A stretch of 64,000 bases of DNA from Williamsia soli (GTDB lineage Bacteria; Actinomycetota; Actinomycetes; Mycobacteriales; Mycobacteriaceae). Positions within the stretch are counted from its first letter, which is position 1; each line of letters starts with the position of its first letter. A program made the translations under genes and the position numbers. The DNA lies in NCBI RefSeq assembly GCF_017377795.1, contig NZ_JAFRDR010000005.1:1-64000 (forward strand), written 5' to 3'. The notes below the pieces were generated by a model. It searched no databases and was not told where the DNA came from. It saw only the letters and a list, made by a program, of their open reading frames with translations. Below, one piece after another: positions 54,281-63,666 of the stretch.

Positions 54281-54445
54281 CTAGGAGACGAAGATCAGAA
54301 TGGCGAGCACCAGCAGCAGGGCCACGACGCTGATGCCGGTGGTGAGGCAGCGTGCTCCGACATTGATGGGTTCTGCACCCGGCCACGTTCGGGGACGACG
54401 CTCGAACAGCGGAGCGTTGTTTCCGGAACTGGTCGAGGCTGCCAC
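54281..54445 (-). CDS. small single-pass membrane protein (54 aa)
   Basis: GTG 54445 has AGGAG upstream with good spacing and opens a 54-residue frame. It starts VAASTSSGNNAPLFERRPRT and ends with a hydrophobic helix (TGISVVALLLVLAILIFVS) reaching the stop. The topology would be a cytosolic or exposed N-terminus with the C-terminal helix in the membrane. It lies between sodA and jetA and is divergent from jetA (217 bases between starts). The family is unknown. Confidence 0.65.
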   Translation of the reverse strand: MAASTSSGNNAPLFERRPRTWPGAEPINVGARCLTTGISVVALLLVLAILIFVS

Positions 54446-54662
54446 CCGTTCTCCTGCCGTCCGTTCCCACCCGGTGCGCCACTGGTGAGTGACTACCGTC
54501 ACAAGCGCGCATGTGTCGCAAGCTAAGCATGTCTGTGGCCAGGACTCAAGCCGTGATCGCGCGATGGGGCCTGATCGCCCATCCAACTATCATCTTCCGC
54601 GGGGCACGCGATGCGAATGCTGTGCGTCCAAACGCCAGGAAGATCGAGCGGAGGTGGATCGA

Positions 54663-56189
54663 TTGGCACGCCCGACTGCAGCACAGCTGTACGCCGCCTA
54701 CGGTGACAACGCCGACAGCGACGTCACCCTTCGCCTCCTGCGCTCGCGAAACGCGGTTCCCTACCTCGCGATCATGGCGGCCCGGCTGGCCGACGGTCAG
54801 GTCGACGGTGACCATCTGAGCGCGGGCGTGGAGAAAGACCTTGCGGACCTCGCCGACCATTGGCTGCAGCGCGGCTGGGAGCTGCCCACCGCGGACGACC
54901 TGCTCGACCGCTGGGTGCGCGCGGGGTACCTGGCCCGCACCCTGGTGGCCGACACTCAGATCGAGCGTTACCAGCTCACGCGCGGGGCCACCCAGGCCAT
55001 CGCGCAGGTGCAGGCAGTGCGCCAGAACCGCACGGTCGCCACCGAGACGGTGCTCGAGCTGGTGATGTCGCGATTGTCCAACATCGCGGTGTCGATCAAT
55101 CCCGATCCCGGTGAGCACATCCGAGACATCGACCAGAAGATCAGCGAATTGACCGCGCGCAGAGAAGAACTCGCAGCCGGCGCGATTCCGGCGGTCGACA
55201 CCCGCCGGGTTCTCGACGACATCAGGATGGTCAGTTCGCTGGCCGAACGGATGCCGGCAGACATCATCGGCTACGGGGAGAAGATGCGGGAGAACTCACG
55301 CGCCCTGCTCACCAGCGGCCTCGACGCCGAGCAGGGATCGCACGCGGACGTGCTCAACCGGATGTTCGATGGCCACGATGCGCTCGCCGACTCGGACGAG
55401 GGCAAGGCGTTCGACACGTTCTACACGCTGATCGCCGACCACCGGCTCCGCGAGGACCTCGAGGCGAGTATCGCGGCGATCGCCTCGGGGCTGCCGAACC
55501 TGCCCCACGACCTGCTCGACACCCTCACCGGGTTCATCGACCGGATGTGGGACGAGGTGCAGTCGGTCGACGAGGTGCGGGGGCAGGTCTATCGCCGGAT
55601 CAACACGTTCGTCAAGGACGGCGACTTCCTGCACTACCGCGCGCTGCGTAGCCAGATTTCCGACGCCCAGCGCGCCGCCGCTGCCGCATTTGTTCATGCG
55701 GGTCCGGGCAAGGACATGGGCATCGCCGTTCCGATGAGCGCCGCAAGCTCCAATTCCGTTGGAGCCCTGGTCTTTCACGACGGGATCATCGATTCACCCG
55801 GTGCGGTCGCCGATACTGCGGGTGAGATCAGGATCGACCCCGCCGACCTGGTCGGTGTGGAGTCGATCGACTGGCACGCCCTGACCGATGCGGTGAACGA
55901 TGCCATCGCATCGGGACCGGCCGGTATCGACGACGTCCTGGTGTTGCTGCCGACCGCGAGAACCGGCGATGTGATCGGGATCTGGTCGCTGGCGCAGCGG
56001 CACGGTGCGACCGACGACACCCGCGCCGAGATCACCGTCCTGGCCCATACAGCCCGCGGTCTACGTGAGATCAACATGCCCGCCGTGCTTTTCACGCATT
56101 CGCTGCCCGACCCCATAACCGCGCAGCCACATGAGGTGATGCACTTGCTGGACGAGCCAGACGAAGCGGGACAGAAGGTGGTCAGGTGA
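54663..56189 (+). CDS. jetA: JetA-like protein (DUF3375), Wadjet/MksBEF SMC module
   Basis: The 508-residue protein is a DUF3375-type (JetA/MksF) subunit: LRLLRSRNAVPYLAIMAARLADG, QLTRGATQAIAQVQAV and LHYRALRSQIS fit the family's helical kleisin-like structure. TTG 54663 has GGAGG eight bases upstream; the frame is open back to 54489 but without a better start. It overlaps jetB by 4 bases (GTGA). In Wadjet it bridges the SMC-like subunit to the rest of the complex and recognises circular DNA. Confidence 0.88.
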   Translation: MARPTAAQLYAAYGDNADSDVTLRLLRSRNAVPYLAIMAARLADGQVDGDHLSAGVEKDLADLADHWLQRGWELPTADDLLDRWVRAGYLARTLVADTQIERYQLTRGATQAIAQVQAVRQNRTVATETVLELVMSRLSNIAVSINPDPGEHIRDIDQKISELTARREELAAGAIPAVDTRRVLDDIRMVSSLAERMPADIIGYGEKMRENSRALLTSGLDAEQGSHADVLNRMFDGHDALADSDEGKAFDTFYTLIADHRLREDLEASIAAIASGLPNLPHDLLDTLTGFIDRMWDEVQSVDEVRGQVYRRINTFVKDGDFLHYRALRSQISDAQRAAAAAFVHAGPGKDMGIAVPMSAASSNSVGALVFHDGIIDSPGAVADTAGEIRIDPADLVGVESIDWHALTDAVNDAIASGPAGIDDVLVLLPTARTGDVIGIWSLAQRHGATDDTRAEITVLAHTARGLREINMPAVLFTHSLPDPITAQPHEVMHLLDEPDEAGQKVVR

Positions 56190-56971
56190 GTACTCCGGAA
56201 GAGCCGACGGGCGAGCAGGAAATCCAGCAGCAGGAAGGCGAAGACCTGTTCGTCGACGATCCGGGTGCACTGACCGAACCATCGGTCGATCTGTCGCACT
56301 TCGCCTTCGACGGCTCGGAGCCGGTCGGGACGATCAGCGACCCGCAGGTCGACGCGCGATTCGATGGCGACACCTCCGCGCTACCCGCGCCGGTCTGTTA
56401 CGCCCTGCAGGAGCTGGTCGCCGCAGCGCACGTCTCGGTACGCTCGCGCAACTGGAAGACCATCGAGGTGCACGAAGAGGTCATCAGATCCCGGCTCTCC
56501 GAACTGAACCTGCAGCTCGAGATCAATCGGGAACACAAGTACGCCTTCACCCGGCAGGTCTCGGAAAACGATCCGAGGCAACGGAATATCCTGCGCGCAC
56601 AGACCCTCACCCTGGCCGCCTCGGTGCTGGCCCTGTTCCTGCGTCAGAAGTATCTGACGAGTGCAGATGAGTCGGTGGTCGCAGAACGCGGCGAGATCAT
56701 GGACCACATGCTCACCTACAAGCCGGTGTCGGACACCGACGAGGCCGGGTTCATCAAGCGTATTGACGCCGCCATCAACCAACTGGAGTCGCGCAAGATC
56801 ATCCGCGCACTGCCGGGCACCGATCGCTACGTGGTGCACGGGGTGATCGCTTCGTTGCTCGGGCCGGAACAGGTCGCCGCGTACACCGAGGCCTATCGGC
56901 GACTTGCCGGGGAGCATGCCGAAGACGGAACCGACCTGACCGAACTCGACGACCGGGAGCGCACGCCATGA
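56186..56971 (+). CDS. jetB: JetB-like protein (DUF4194)
   Basis: The 261-residue protein has an acidic N-terminus and a DUF4194 domain (about residues 70-240): LQELVAAAHVSVRSRNW, LAASVLALFLRQKYL, FIKRIDAAINQLESRKII. It corresponds to JetB/MksE, a kite-type subunit that stabilises the SMC complex. GTG 56186 overlaps the jetA stop; its end overlaps jetC by 4 bases, so the three are translationally coupled. Confidence 0.9.
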   Translation: MSTPEEPTGEQEIQQQEGEDLFVDDPGALTEPSVDLSHFAFDGSEPVGTISDPQVDARFDGDTSALPAPVCYALQELVAAAHVSVRSRNWKTIEVHEEVIRSRLSELNLQLEINREHKYAFTRQVSENDPRQRNILRAQTLTLAASVLALFLRQKYLTSADESVVAERGEIMDHMLTYKPVSDTDEAGFIKRIDAAINQLESRKIIRALPGTDRYVVHGVIASLLGPEQVAAYTEAYRRLAGEHAEDGTDLTELDDRERTP

Positions 56972-59900
56972 CCGAGATCCTCGAGACCCCGGTACGAGCC
57001 GGCAAGCGGACCATGAACATCGGCCAGTTCCGCTTGACCCGAATCCAATTGGTCAACTGGGGCACGTTCGACGGTTACAAGGACTATCCGATCGACGAGC
57101 GCGGCGTGATGCTCACCGGACCGTCGGGGTCGGGCAAGTCATCGATGATGGACGGTCACTCGGTGGTCTTGCTGCCCACCTACGACCAGGTGTTCAACGC
57201 CTCCGCCGATCTGTCCGCGAAGGGCGCCAAGAAGGCCGCTCGTTCCATGGCTGATTACGTCCGTGGGGCGTGGGCCGAGAACGATGACCGCTACAACCAG
57301 TCGCAGGTGCAGTACCTGCGGGCCGACGGAGCGACGTGGTCGGCGATCGCCGCAACGTACGACAACGGTGCCGGATCGTCCACCACGGCGGTGGCCATCA
57401 AGTGGTTCCCGGGTTCGGGTACGGACGGCAGTTCGCTGCGCTCGTGGTATCAGCTGCACACCGGACATTTCGACCTGCTGTCGTTGAACGTCTGGGCGCA
57501 GAGCGGTTTCGACATCCGCCGGTACCGCGCGGCGAATCCTGCGGTGGAGTGCTTCGACGTGCAGAGTGCGTATCAGGAGGCCCTGCGCCGCCGGGTCGGT
57601 ATCGGGCAGTCATCGGCCGCGCTGTCGTTGATGGGCAAGGCGAAGGCGATGAAGAACGTCGGCGACCTCAACCTGTTCATCCGCACCTACATGCTCGACC
57701 GGCCGGAGACGTACGCGAAAGCAGAACGGCTGGTGGAGAACTTCACCCAGCTCGACGAGGCCTACCAGGCGGCGGCCCGCGCCAACGCGCAGGAGCAGGT
57801 GCTGCGCCCGATCCCTGATGCGTGGGACACCTATTGCAGCGCAGAGGAATCGACGACCCGCGCCGGGACCCTGCTGGGTCCCCCGATGCGGGCGTTCATG
57901 CGCGAGCACCGGATGACGCTGCTGCAAGCGCGCCTGGACCAGATCGACACCGACCGTGAGCGTCTCGACAACGAGGTGGCCAAGTGGGAGAATCTCGCCG
58001 ACGAGCGCGAGGAGCGCCACACGTCGTTGCGTGACCAACTGACCTCGGAGAAGGGCGAACTGACCACCCTCGAATCCGAGCTGAAGTCGTTCGAGCAGCA
58101 GGTCACCGCGCGAAACCGGGCGTACGAGCGGTACGCGACTCTGGTCGGTGGTCTCGGGGAACAGACCCCGGAGACGCAGGACGAGTTCGCGGCGCTGCGG
58201 TTGCGTGCCCCGGAAATCGCCCGTGCGGCAAGGGAATCTGCAGACAAGCTGGCCACCACGGCGCACAGCTTCTTCGCCGCGGAGACCGATGCCCGCCGTG
58301 AGTTCGAGGCCGCGGTCGAGGAACTCGCCAGCCTCAACACCCGACGATCCCTGTTGCCCCGCGAGGTGTTGGGCCAGCGGGATGGGATCGCCCAGGCCAC
58401 GGGTGTGCCTGCCGATGAGCTGCCGTTCGCCGCGGAGCTGATCGACGTCGATCCGGCCGAAAAGGATCGGTGGGCGGGCGCCGCCGAGCGTGTGCTGCGG
58501 GGGTTGGGCATGACAATGCTCGTACCCGAGGCGCACCGGAAGACAATTGGTGATTTCGTGAACCGGACCAATCTGGGTGGGGTGCTCGAATACCGTGTCT
58601 ATCAAGAATATTCATCCAGCGCCGCCGATCCGGTTCCGGGTTCGCTGGCGGAGAAGCTGCTGGTGGACGAACGCCATCCGGCAGGCGGCTGGCTTGCGGG
58701 TGTGGTGGCACGCAGCGCAGAACACATCTGTGTCGATCTTCCGGCGCAGCTCGACCAGCATCCGCTCGCCGTCACACCGCAGGGCCTGGTGAAGTCGGGT
58801 CGAGACCGATTCCGCAAGGACGATCGACGCTCGGTCTCCGATCGCACGCAATGGATTCTCGGGTCGAACACCGACGGCAAGCGGACCGCACTCGAGGAAC
58901 TGCGCGATCACCGGGAAGCACTGTTCGCCGAGGCTCGTCAGGCGGCCCAGGACAAGCGAGATCTGTTGGAGGCCAATCGCGAACGCGCAAAGAACGCGGA
59001 CGCGCTCGCGGCGTACGCCTCGTGGGCCGAGCTCAACTGGTGGTCCTCCCGTCGCGACGCCGACGAACTCAACGCTCGGATCGACCGCGTGCGGGAGAAT
59101 CGTGTCGATCTCGCGGAACTCGAAGAGCAGGTCGAGATCGCCCGCGCCGACTGGAGAGAGGCCGTCGCCCGGGTCGGTGCGCTCGGTGACCAACTGGGCC
59201 ACGTCGGTTCGGACTGGGACCGGTGGTTTGCCGAAGCCGAGCAGGTGAAGGCCGAGAGCACGAAACTCGACGATGCCGACCGGGAGTATCTCGCGGGTGT
59301 GCTGGCGGAAACCCTGTCGGCAGGCGGCAAGACCCTGACCCTCGACAACTACGGCGAGGTGCGGTCGGATCTGCGAAATGCCTTGGAAGCTGTGGTCGGA
59401 AAGGCCAACGCCGAACGTGACGGCGCGGAGAACCGGATCGTGCGAGCGGGCGAGGCGTTCCTGCGGGAGTGGCCGGAGGCGTCGGCGAACCTCAGTGCAA
59501 GTGTCGAATACGCGGCCGATCTGGTGTCCATCCACCAGAGTCTGGTCGAGCACGGACTGGCCTCGACGCAACAGCGGTTCCGGCAGCTGATCACCACCGA
59601 CATCAGCCATTCGGTGTCCAACCTGTACAAGGAGATCGCGGACACCAACAAGCGGATCACCCGCGGTATCGCCGAGGTCAACATCGGCTTGCAGCGGGTC
59701 GACTTCAACGAGGACACCTACCTGCAGATCGCCCAACTGCACAATCCGACGGACGAGTCCCGGGAGTTCGCCAAGATCGTCGACTCGATGATCCGGGATG
59801 CTCCGGCGGCCAAGTCCGGTGACGGTGCCGTGCTGGCGCGGCAGTTCTACCGCATCCGCGGTCTCGTCGCCCGGCTCACCGGAACCGATGCGGAGAATCG

Positions 59901-60369
59901 CCGGTGGTGCGACAACGTGCTGGACGTTCGCAACAGCTACACCTTCTACGGTAAAGAACTCAGCTCCGGAGCCCCCGCCGATGACCCTCCGGTACACACC
60001 TACCGCAACACCGCCTCCAACTCCGGTGGTGAGCAGGAGAAGCTCGTCGCGTTCTGTCTTGCTGCGGCACTGAGCTTTTCTCTCTCGCACGGAGAAGACC
60101 ACCGACCGGGCTTCGCTCCGTTGATGCTGGACGAGGCATTCAGCAAATCGGATGAGACCTTCAGCTCGCAGTCGCTGCGGGCATTCGAGCAGTTCGGTTT
60201 CCAGTTGATCATCGCGGCCCCGATCCGCATGGTCGGCATCGTCGAACCGTTCATCGGTCAGGTGATCCTGGTGGACAAGCAGACCGGAGAAGGTGGCGCT
60301 CGTTCGGATGCTCGCGCAGCGACCTTCGGTGAGCTCGCAGCAGCCCGGGCGACCGGCGGAAGAAAGTAG
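56968..60369 (+). CDS. jetC: JetC-like SMC ATPase (MukB/SbcC-type)
   Basis: The 1133-residue ATPase has Walker A GPSGSGKS (51-58), a long coiled-coil middle (about 290-950) and the ABC signature NSGGEQEKLVAFC and Walker B LMLDEAFSKSD near the C-terminus (about 1010-1060). It is the SMC-type motor of JetABC/MksBEF complexes that extrude DNA loops. All ATPase motifs are complete. The start overlaps jetB by 4 bases. Confidence 0.93.
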   Translation: MTEILETPVRAGKRTMNIGQFRLTRIQLVNWGTFDGYKDYPIDERGVMLTGPSGSGKSSMMDGHSVVLLPTYDQVFNASADLSAKGAKKAARSMADYVRGAWAENDDRYNQSQVQYLRADGATWSAIAATYDNGAGSSTTAVAIKWFPGSGTDGSSLRSWYQLHTGHFDLLSLNVWAQSGFDIRRYRAANPAVECFDVQSAYQEALRRRVGIGQSSAALSLMGKAKAMKNVGDLNLFIRTYMLDRPETYAKAERLVENFTQLDEAYQAAARANAQEQVLRPIPDAWDTYCSAEESTTRAGTLLGPPMRAFMREHRMTLLQARLDQIDTDRERLDNEVAKWENLADEREERHTSLRDQLTSEKGELTTLESELKSFEQQVTARNRAYERYATLVGGLGEQTPETQDEFAALRLRAPEIARAARESADKLATTAHSFFAAETDARREFEAAVEELASLNTRRSLLPREVLGQRDGIAQATGVPADELPFAAELIDVDPAEKDRWAGAAERVLRGLGMTMLVPEAHRKTIGDFVNRTNLGGVLEYRVYQEYSSSAADPVPGSLAEKLLVDERHPAGGWLAGVVARSAEHICVDLPAQLDQHPLAVTPQGLVKSGRDRFRKDDRRSVSDRTQWILGSNTDGKRTALEELRDHREALFAEARQAAQDKRDLLEANRERAKNADALAAYASWAELNWWSSRRDADELNARIDRVRENRVDLAELEEQVEIARADWREAVARVGALGDQLGHVGSDWDRWFAEAEQVKAESTKLDDADREYLAGVLAETLSAGGKTLTLDNYGEVRSDLRNALEAVVGKANAERDGAENRIVRAGEAFLREWPEASANLSASVEYAADLVSIHQSLVEHGLASTQQRFRQLITTDISHSVSNLYKEIADTNKRITRGIAEVNIGLQRVDFNEDTYLQIAQLHNPTDESREFAKIVDSMIRDAPAAKSGDGAVLARQFYRIRGLVARLTGTDAENRRWCDNVLDVRNSYTFYGKELSSGAPADDPPVHTYRNTASNSGGEQEKLVAFCLAAALSFSLSHGEDHRPGFAPLMLDEAFSKSDETFSSQSLRAFEQFGFQLIIAAPIRMVGIVEPFIGQVILVDKQTGEGGARSDARAATFGELAAARATGGRK

Positions 60370-60372
60370 ATC

Positions 60373-61455
60373 GTGGCCCGGCAGATCACGCTGCGACAGT
60401 GGAATCGGACGCTGCTGCAGCGCCAGCATCTACTCGAACGCGTCGACGAGGACATCCTGGAGGTGCTCGATCGCTGCGTCGGACTGCAGTCCCAGGATCC
60501 TCGCGCCGCGTTCTACGGACTGTGGTCCCGTATCACTGATTTCGATCCGCTCGACCTCGACGAACTGATGACGGACCGCGAAGTGATCCGGATGGCACTG
60601 CTGCGGAGCACCGTCTTCCTGATGGATGCCGAGGACGCCCGCTGGGTCCGTCCGCTCGCCCAGGCGAGTCTGATTGGTGAGTTGCGGTCCAACCACGCGA
60701 AAAGGATTGCCGGTGCCGATCTTGCCGAGGTCGCCGAGTATGGCCGACAATTGCTCTCGGGCACACAGCTTCCCGTCAAGTCGCTGAAGGACTCGTTGGG
60801 GGCTCGCTGGCCCGATGCCGACAGTTCATCCCTGGTCACCGTGGTCCGATGCCTGGTGCCACTGGTGCAGGTGCCGCCGCGGGGGACCTGGACGGGGTCG
60901 GCGACCACCACATACAGCCTCTACGACGAGTGGTGCGGCCCTGGGGAATCGTCTGTCACGGGCGAGGATGCGATCAAGGATCTGATCAGGCTGTACCTGC
61001 GCGGGTTCGGGCCGGCCAGCATCAAAGGTATCCAGACCTGGGCCGGCATGACCAGGCTGCGGCCGATCGTGGAGGCCATGGAAGCCGACTGGGAGCTGGG
61101 GAAGCTCGAAGGTCCGGACGGCGAAGAGCTGTTCGACATCGAGGGTGTTCCACTCGCCGACGAGGACGCCGCGGCGCCGGCCAGGCTGGTGGCCCCTTTC
61201 GACAACATCGTGCTGGCCCAGGGACCTGATCGCGGGCGGGTCGTCGACGACGACGTCTTCACGAAGCTCGCCACCCCGAACGGTCGCTCGCCTGGTTTCG
61301 TGCTGATCGATGGCCGCGTCGCAGGCATGTGGCACCCGAGAAAGAACGGCAAGGCCACCGCGATCGAGGTGGACGTCTTCTCGAAGATCTCCGCCGCCGA
61401 TCGGCGGGCCGTTGAGGACGAGCGCGAGCAGCTCGTCGATTTCTGCAACACCTGA
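60373..61455 (+). CDS. AlkZ/HTH_42-type winged-helix DNA glycosylase-like protein
   Basis: The 360-residue protein matches the HTH_42/AlkZ fold (RQITLRQWNRTLLQRQHLL, then GLQSQDPRAAFYGLWSRI). Residues Q39 and Q41 correspond to the QxQ pattern that supplies catalysis in AlkZ-type glycosylases, which open DNA cross-links and remove alkylated bases. The rest has winged-helix repeats and a C-terminal beta-barrel (SPGFVLIDGRVAGMWHP). It starts 3 bases after jetC, a strong sign that it belongs to the same operon. Confidence 0.85.
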   Translation: MARQITLRQWNRTLLQRQHLLERVDEDILEVLDRCVGLQSQDPRAAFYGLWSRITDFDPLDLDELMTDREVIRMALLRSTVFLMDAEDARWVRPLAQASLIGELRSNHAKRIAGADLAEVAEYGRQLLSGTQLPVKSLKDSLGARWPDADSSSLVTVVRCLVPLVQVPPRGTWTGSATTTYSLYDEWCGPGESSVTGEDAIKDLIRLYLRGFGPASIKGIQTWAGMTRLRPIVEAMEADWELGKLEGPDGEELFDIEGVPLADEDAAAPARLVAPFDNIVLAQGPDRGRVVDDDVFTKLATPNGRSPGFVLIDGRVAGMWHPRKNGKATAIEVDVFSKISAADRRAVEDEREQLVDFCNT

Positions 61456-61479
61456 GGCGAAATTGGGCTGCCGGGCAAC

Positions 61480-62235
61480 TCAGTCGTCGGGCAGATTGCC
61501 CGAGCGCGGGTTCCGGTGGGTGATGCAGTACCGGCGACCGATGGGATCTGCCATCACGGTCCAAAAGCGTTGCTGCTCGAGCACGGTCGCACCCCAGCCC
61601 TCGTGCCGGGCCACCTCTTCCTCCGGGTGTGTGCTCGCCAGGTCGAGATGACCCCCCACCTCGGGTGAGCCCACCCGTTGCAACAAGATGCGCAACGGCA
61701 TGTCCTTAGGTCGCTGCAGGTTGCGGAACTCCGGCATCACCCCCTGGCGCCATGCCCAGTTCGTCAGGGTCGCCCAGAACGCGCATTCGGCGTCGAACGC
61801 GGCCGCGGGTACATCGATGCACAACTGGTCGATGATGCTGATGGTGTCCCCGGGCCAGCGAATGGGCCGCGAGCGTTCGTGCTCGCCCTGCCAGGGCACC
61901 AGGCAGAACGGGAAGCCGGCAGGTGAGCTCAGGACCACCACGCTCTTGCTCTCAGTGACCACTTTCGCGCCGAGTGCTTTCGCGTGGGCGGTGGACTCGC
62001 GTAGATCGTCGACGTGGATGTCGAGGTGAACGCCGCCGGGTCCTTCTTTGACGCGCTGCACCCTCAGGTGTGGATCGCCGTTGAAGGGTTCGAGCGATGC
62101 GAACTCCCGGTCCGCGCCACGGGCCGGTGAGACGGTGCTCCCGGCAATGGCGCGCCAGAACGTGACCTCGGGCCCGAAGCTGTCGGCAGGGAGGTCGAGG
62201 AAGGCGGTGAGCCATTTGATCGCCACGGGCGTCAC
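61480..62235 (-). CDS. two-domain VOC family protein
   Basis: The 251-residue protein has two VOC modules (FLDLPADSFGPEVTFWRAIAG and QLCIDVPAAAFDAECAFWATL). The end is FWTVMADPIGRRYCITHRNP. The GTG at 62235 is supported by GAGG four bases upstream. The frame is open much further upstream because it is antisense to sppA, and that extension is not coding. It is convergent with the AlkZ-like gene (24-base gap). Confidence 0.8.
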   Translation of the reverse strand: MTPVAIKWLTAFLDLPADSFGPEVTFWRAIAGSTVSPARGADREFASLEPFNGDPHLRVQRVKEGPGGVHLDIHVDDLRESTAHAKALGAKVVTESKSVVVLSSPAGFPFCLVPWQGEHERSRPIRWPGDTISIIDQLCIDVPAAAFDAECAFWATLTNWAWRQGVMPEFRNLQRPKDMPLRILLQRVGSPEVGGHLDLASTHPEEEVARHEGWGATVLEQQRFWTVMADPIGRRYCITHRNPRSGNLPDD

Positions 62236-62409
62236 CGGGCCTCGGTCTGCGCGTCGTGACTGCCCCTGACGCGCGATGCGGGGTGAGTGCGGCCGAGCGG
62301 CGGAACGATGACCATGACGGTCAGTCTTGCAGTATCGGTATTCCGCGCGGTCGGTACGGCGGCATCGGCAACGGCGATCCTGATCGGAGACCCGCATAGG
62401 CTGGCAGAC

Positions 62410-63282
62410 ATGGGTCCATTCAAGAAGATCGCAGAGAAGTTGGCGAAGGCACACGCCGACAAGGTCGCGGTGGTGCGTCTCGATGGCATCATCGGCGTGG
62501 GCGGTGCGGGTCGTGGCGGACTCACCGCCGACAATCTGGAATCCAACCTGAAGAAAGCGTTCGACACGGAGCGGCTCAAAGCGGTTGTCCTGGTGATCAA
62601 CTCGCCGGGCGGATCGCCGGCCCAGTCGGAATACATCGCCGAGCGGATTCGGCAGCTGTCGTCGGAAAAGGGTGTTCGGGTCCTCGCATTCTGTGAAGAT
62701 GTGGCTGCCTCCGGTGGCTACTGGATCGCGTGCGCCGCTGACGAGATCTATGCGGCACACACCTCGATCGTCGGTTCCATCGGTGTGGTGTCGTCTGGCT
62801 TCGGCCTCAAAGACCTGATCGGCAAGGCGGGTGTCGAACGGCGGGTCTACACCGCGGGGGCCAACAAAGCTCGACTCGACCCGTTCCTGGACGAGAAGCC
62901 CGAGGACGTGGAATGGCTTCGAGGGCTCCAGATGGATCTGCACGCAGCGTTCATCACCTGGGTGCGCCAGCGACGCGGCGCCAAACTCGTCGGCTCCGAC
63001 GCGGAACTGTTCAGCGGCGACGTCTGGATCGGGCGCGGCGCCCTCGACGTCGGTCTCGTCGACGGGGTCGGGGTGTTGCGGTCCGTGCTGGCCGAGCGCT
63101 ATCCCGATGCCGAGCTGGAGGTGATCGCGTCCCCCAAGCCTCTGTTGGCCCGCCTGACCGGAAGCGTCGCGTCTCCGGACGCAGCCCTGTCGTCGGTCGC
63201 CACCGACGCGGTCGACGGGATCGTCACGGGCGTCGTGGCCGCTCTGGAGCGTCGCGCCCACTGGACCCGCTACGGCCTGTAG
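62410..63282 (+). CDS. sppA: S49 family peptidase, SppA-like
   Basis: The 290-residue protein has the S49 domain: VLVINSPGGSPAQSEYIAERI, the nucleophile Ser in AASGGYWIA, the region TSIVGSIGVVSSGFG, and the Lys in GANKARLDPF. It lacks a clear N-terminal membrane helix. It may degrade signal peptides or damaged membrane proteins. ATG 62410 is chosen; a longer frame from 62287 has no obvious ribosome-binding site and is atypical. Confidence 0.88.
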   Translation: MGPFKKIAEKLAKAHADKVAVVRLDGIIGVGGAGRGGLTADNLESNLKKAFDTERLKAVVLVINSPGGSPAQSEYIAERIRQLSSEKGVRVLAFCEDVAASGGYWIACAADEIYAAHTSIVGSIGVVSSGFGLKDLIGKAGVERRVYTAGANKARLDPFLDEKPEDVEWLRGLQMDLHAAFITWVRQRRGAKLVGSDAELFSGDVWIGRGALDVGLVDGVGVLRSVLAERYPDAELEVIASPKPLLARLTGSVASPDAALSSVATDAVDGIVTGVVAALERRAHWTRYGL

Positions 63283-63384
63283 TGGTTCGGCGCGTCGGCG
63301 CGGCGAGTCGGAGCTGTGGCGGCACTCGATGTCGGCGTCCACCCGCCGGCCACCTGTGAGTAGTCGCCAGGCCAAGTTCGGAAG

Positions 63385-63614
63385 TTATCCACAGGCTGCT
63401 CCTAACGTGCTGGTTCAGCGCGTGTTGACCAACACTCAACCTGTGGATGAGGCTGTGGAAACTGTGGAGAACTCGGCAACTTTCCAGCGGCTTTAGTGAA
63501 ACGGGTCACAATTTGAGTTCACTCTGATCTAAAAGAATGTCAGATGATTAATTACCGCAGTTATGGTGTAAGAAAATTGAGCAGAACAAAGGCCTGTGGA
63601 TAACCTGTTGAAAA
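63385..63614. other. DnaA-box cluster with AT-rich DNA (origin- or titration-like)
   Basis: Perfect boxes are TTATCCACA at 63385-63393 (+) and TGTGGATAA at 63595-63603 (minus orientation). Near-matches are TGTGGATGA (63442), TGTGGAAAC (63454), TGTGGAGAA (63463) and TGTTGAAAA (63606). An AT-rich stretch (about 63500-63590), including GATTAATTA, lies between the groups. There is no coding frame in 63283-63660. Such clusters are origins or DnaA-titration sites. dnaA and dnaN are not in the window, so the role is undecided. Confidence 0.7.
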
Positions 63615-63666
63615 CTGCGGGGTGACGGCGCATTCTCCTGCTGCATGCCACCATGGTCAGGTGAAT

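Noticed and set aside
61480-63375. A 631-residue minus-strand open frame ending in the VOC gene
   Set aside because: Only the first 251 residues from the 3' end are VOC-like. The upstream part is the antisense of sppA and has no ribosome-binding site or family match.
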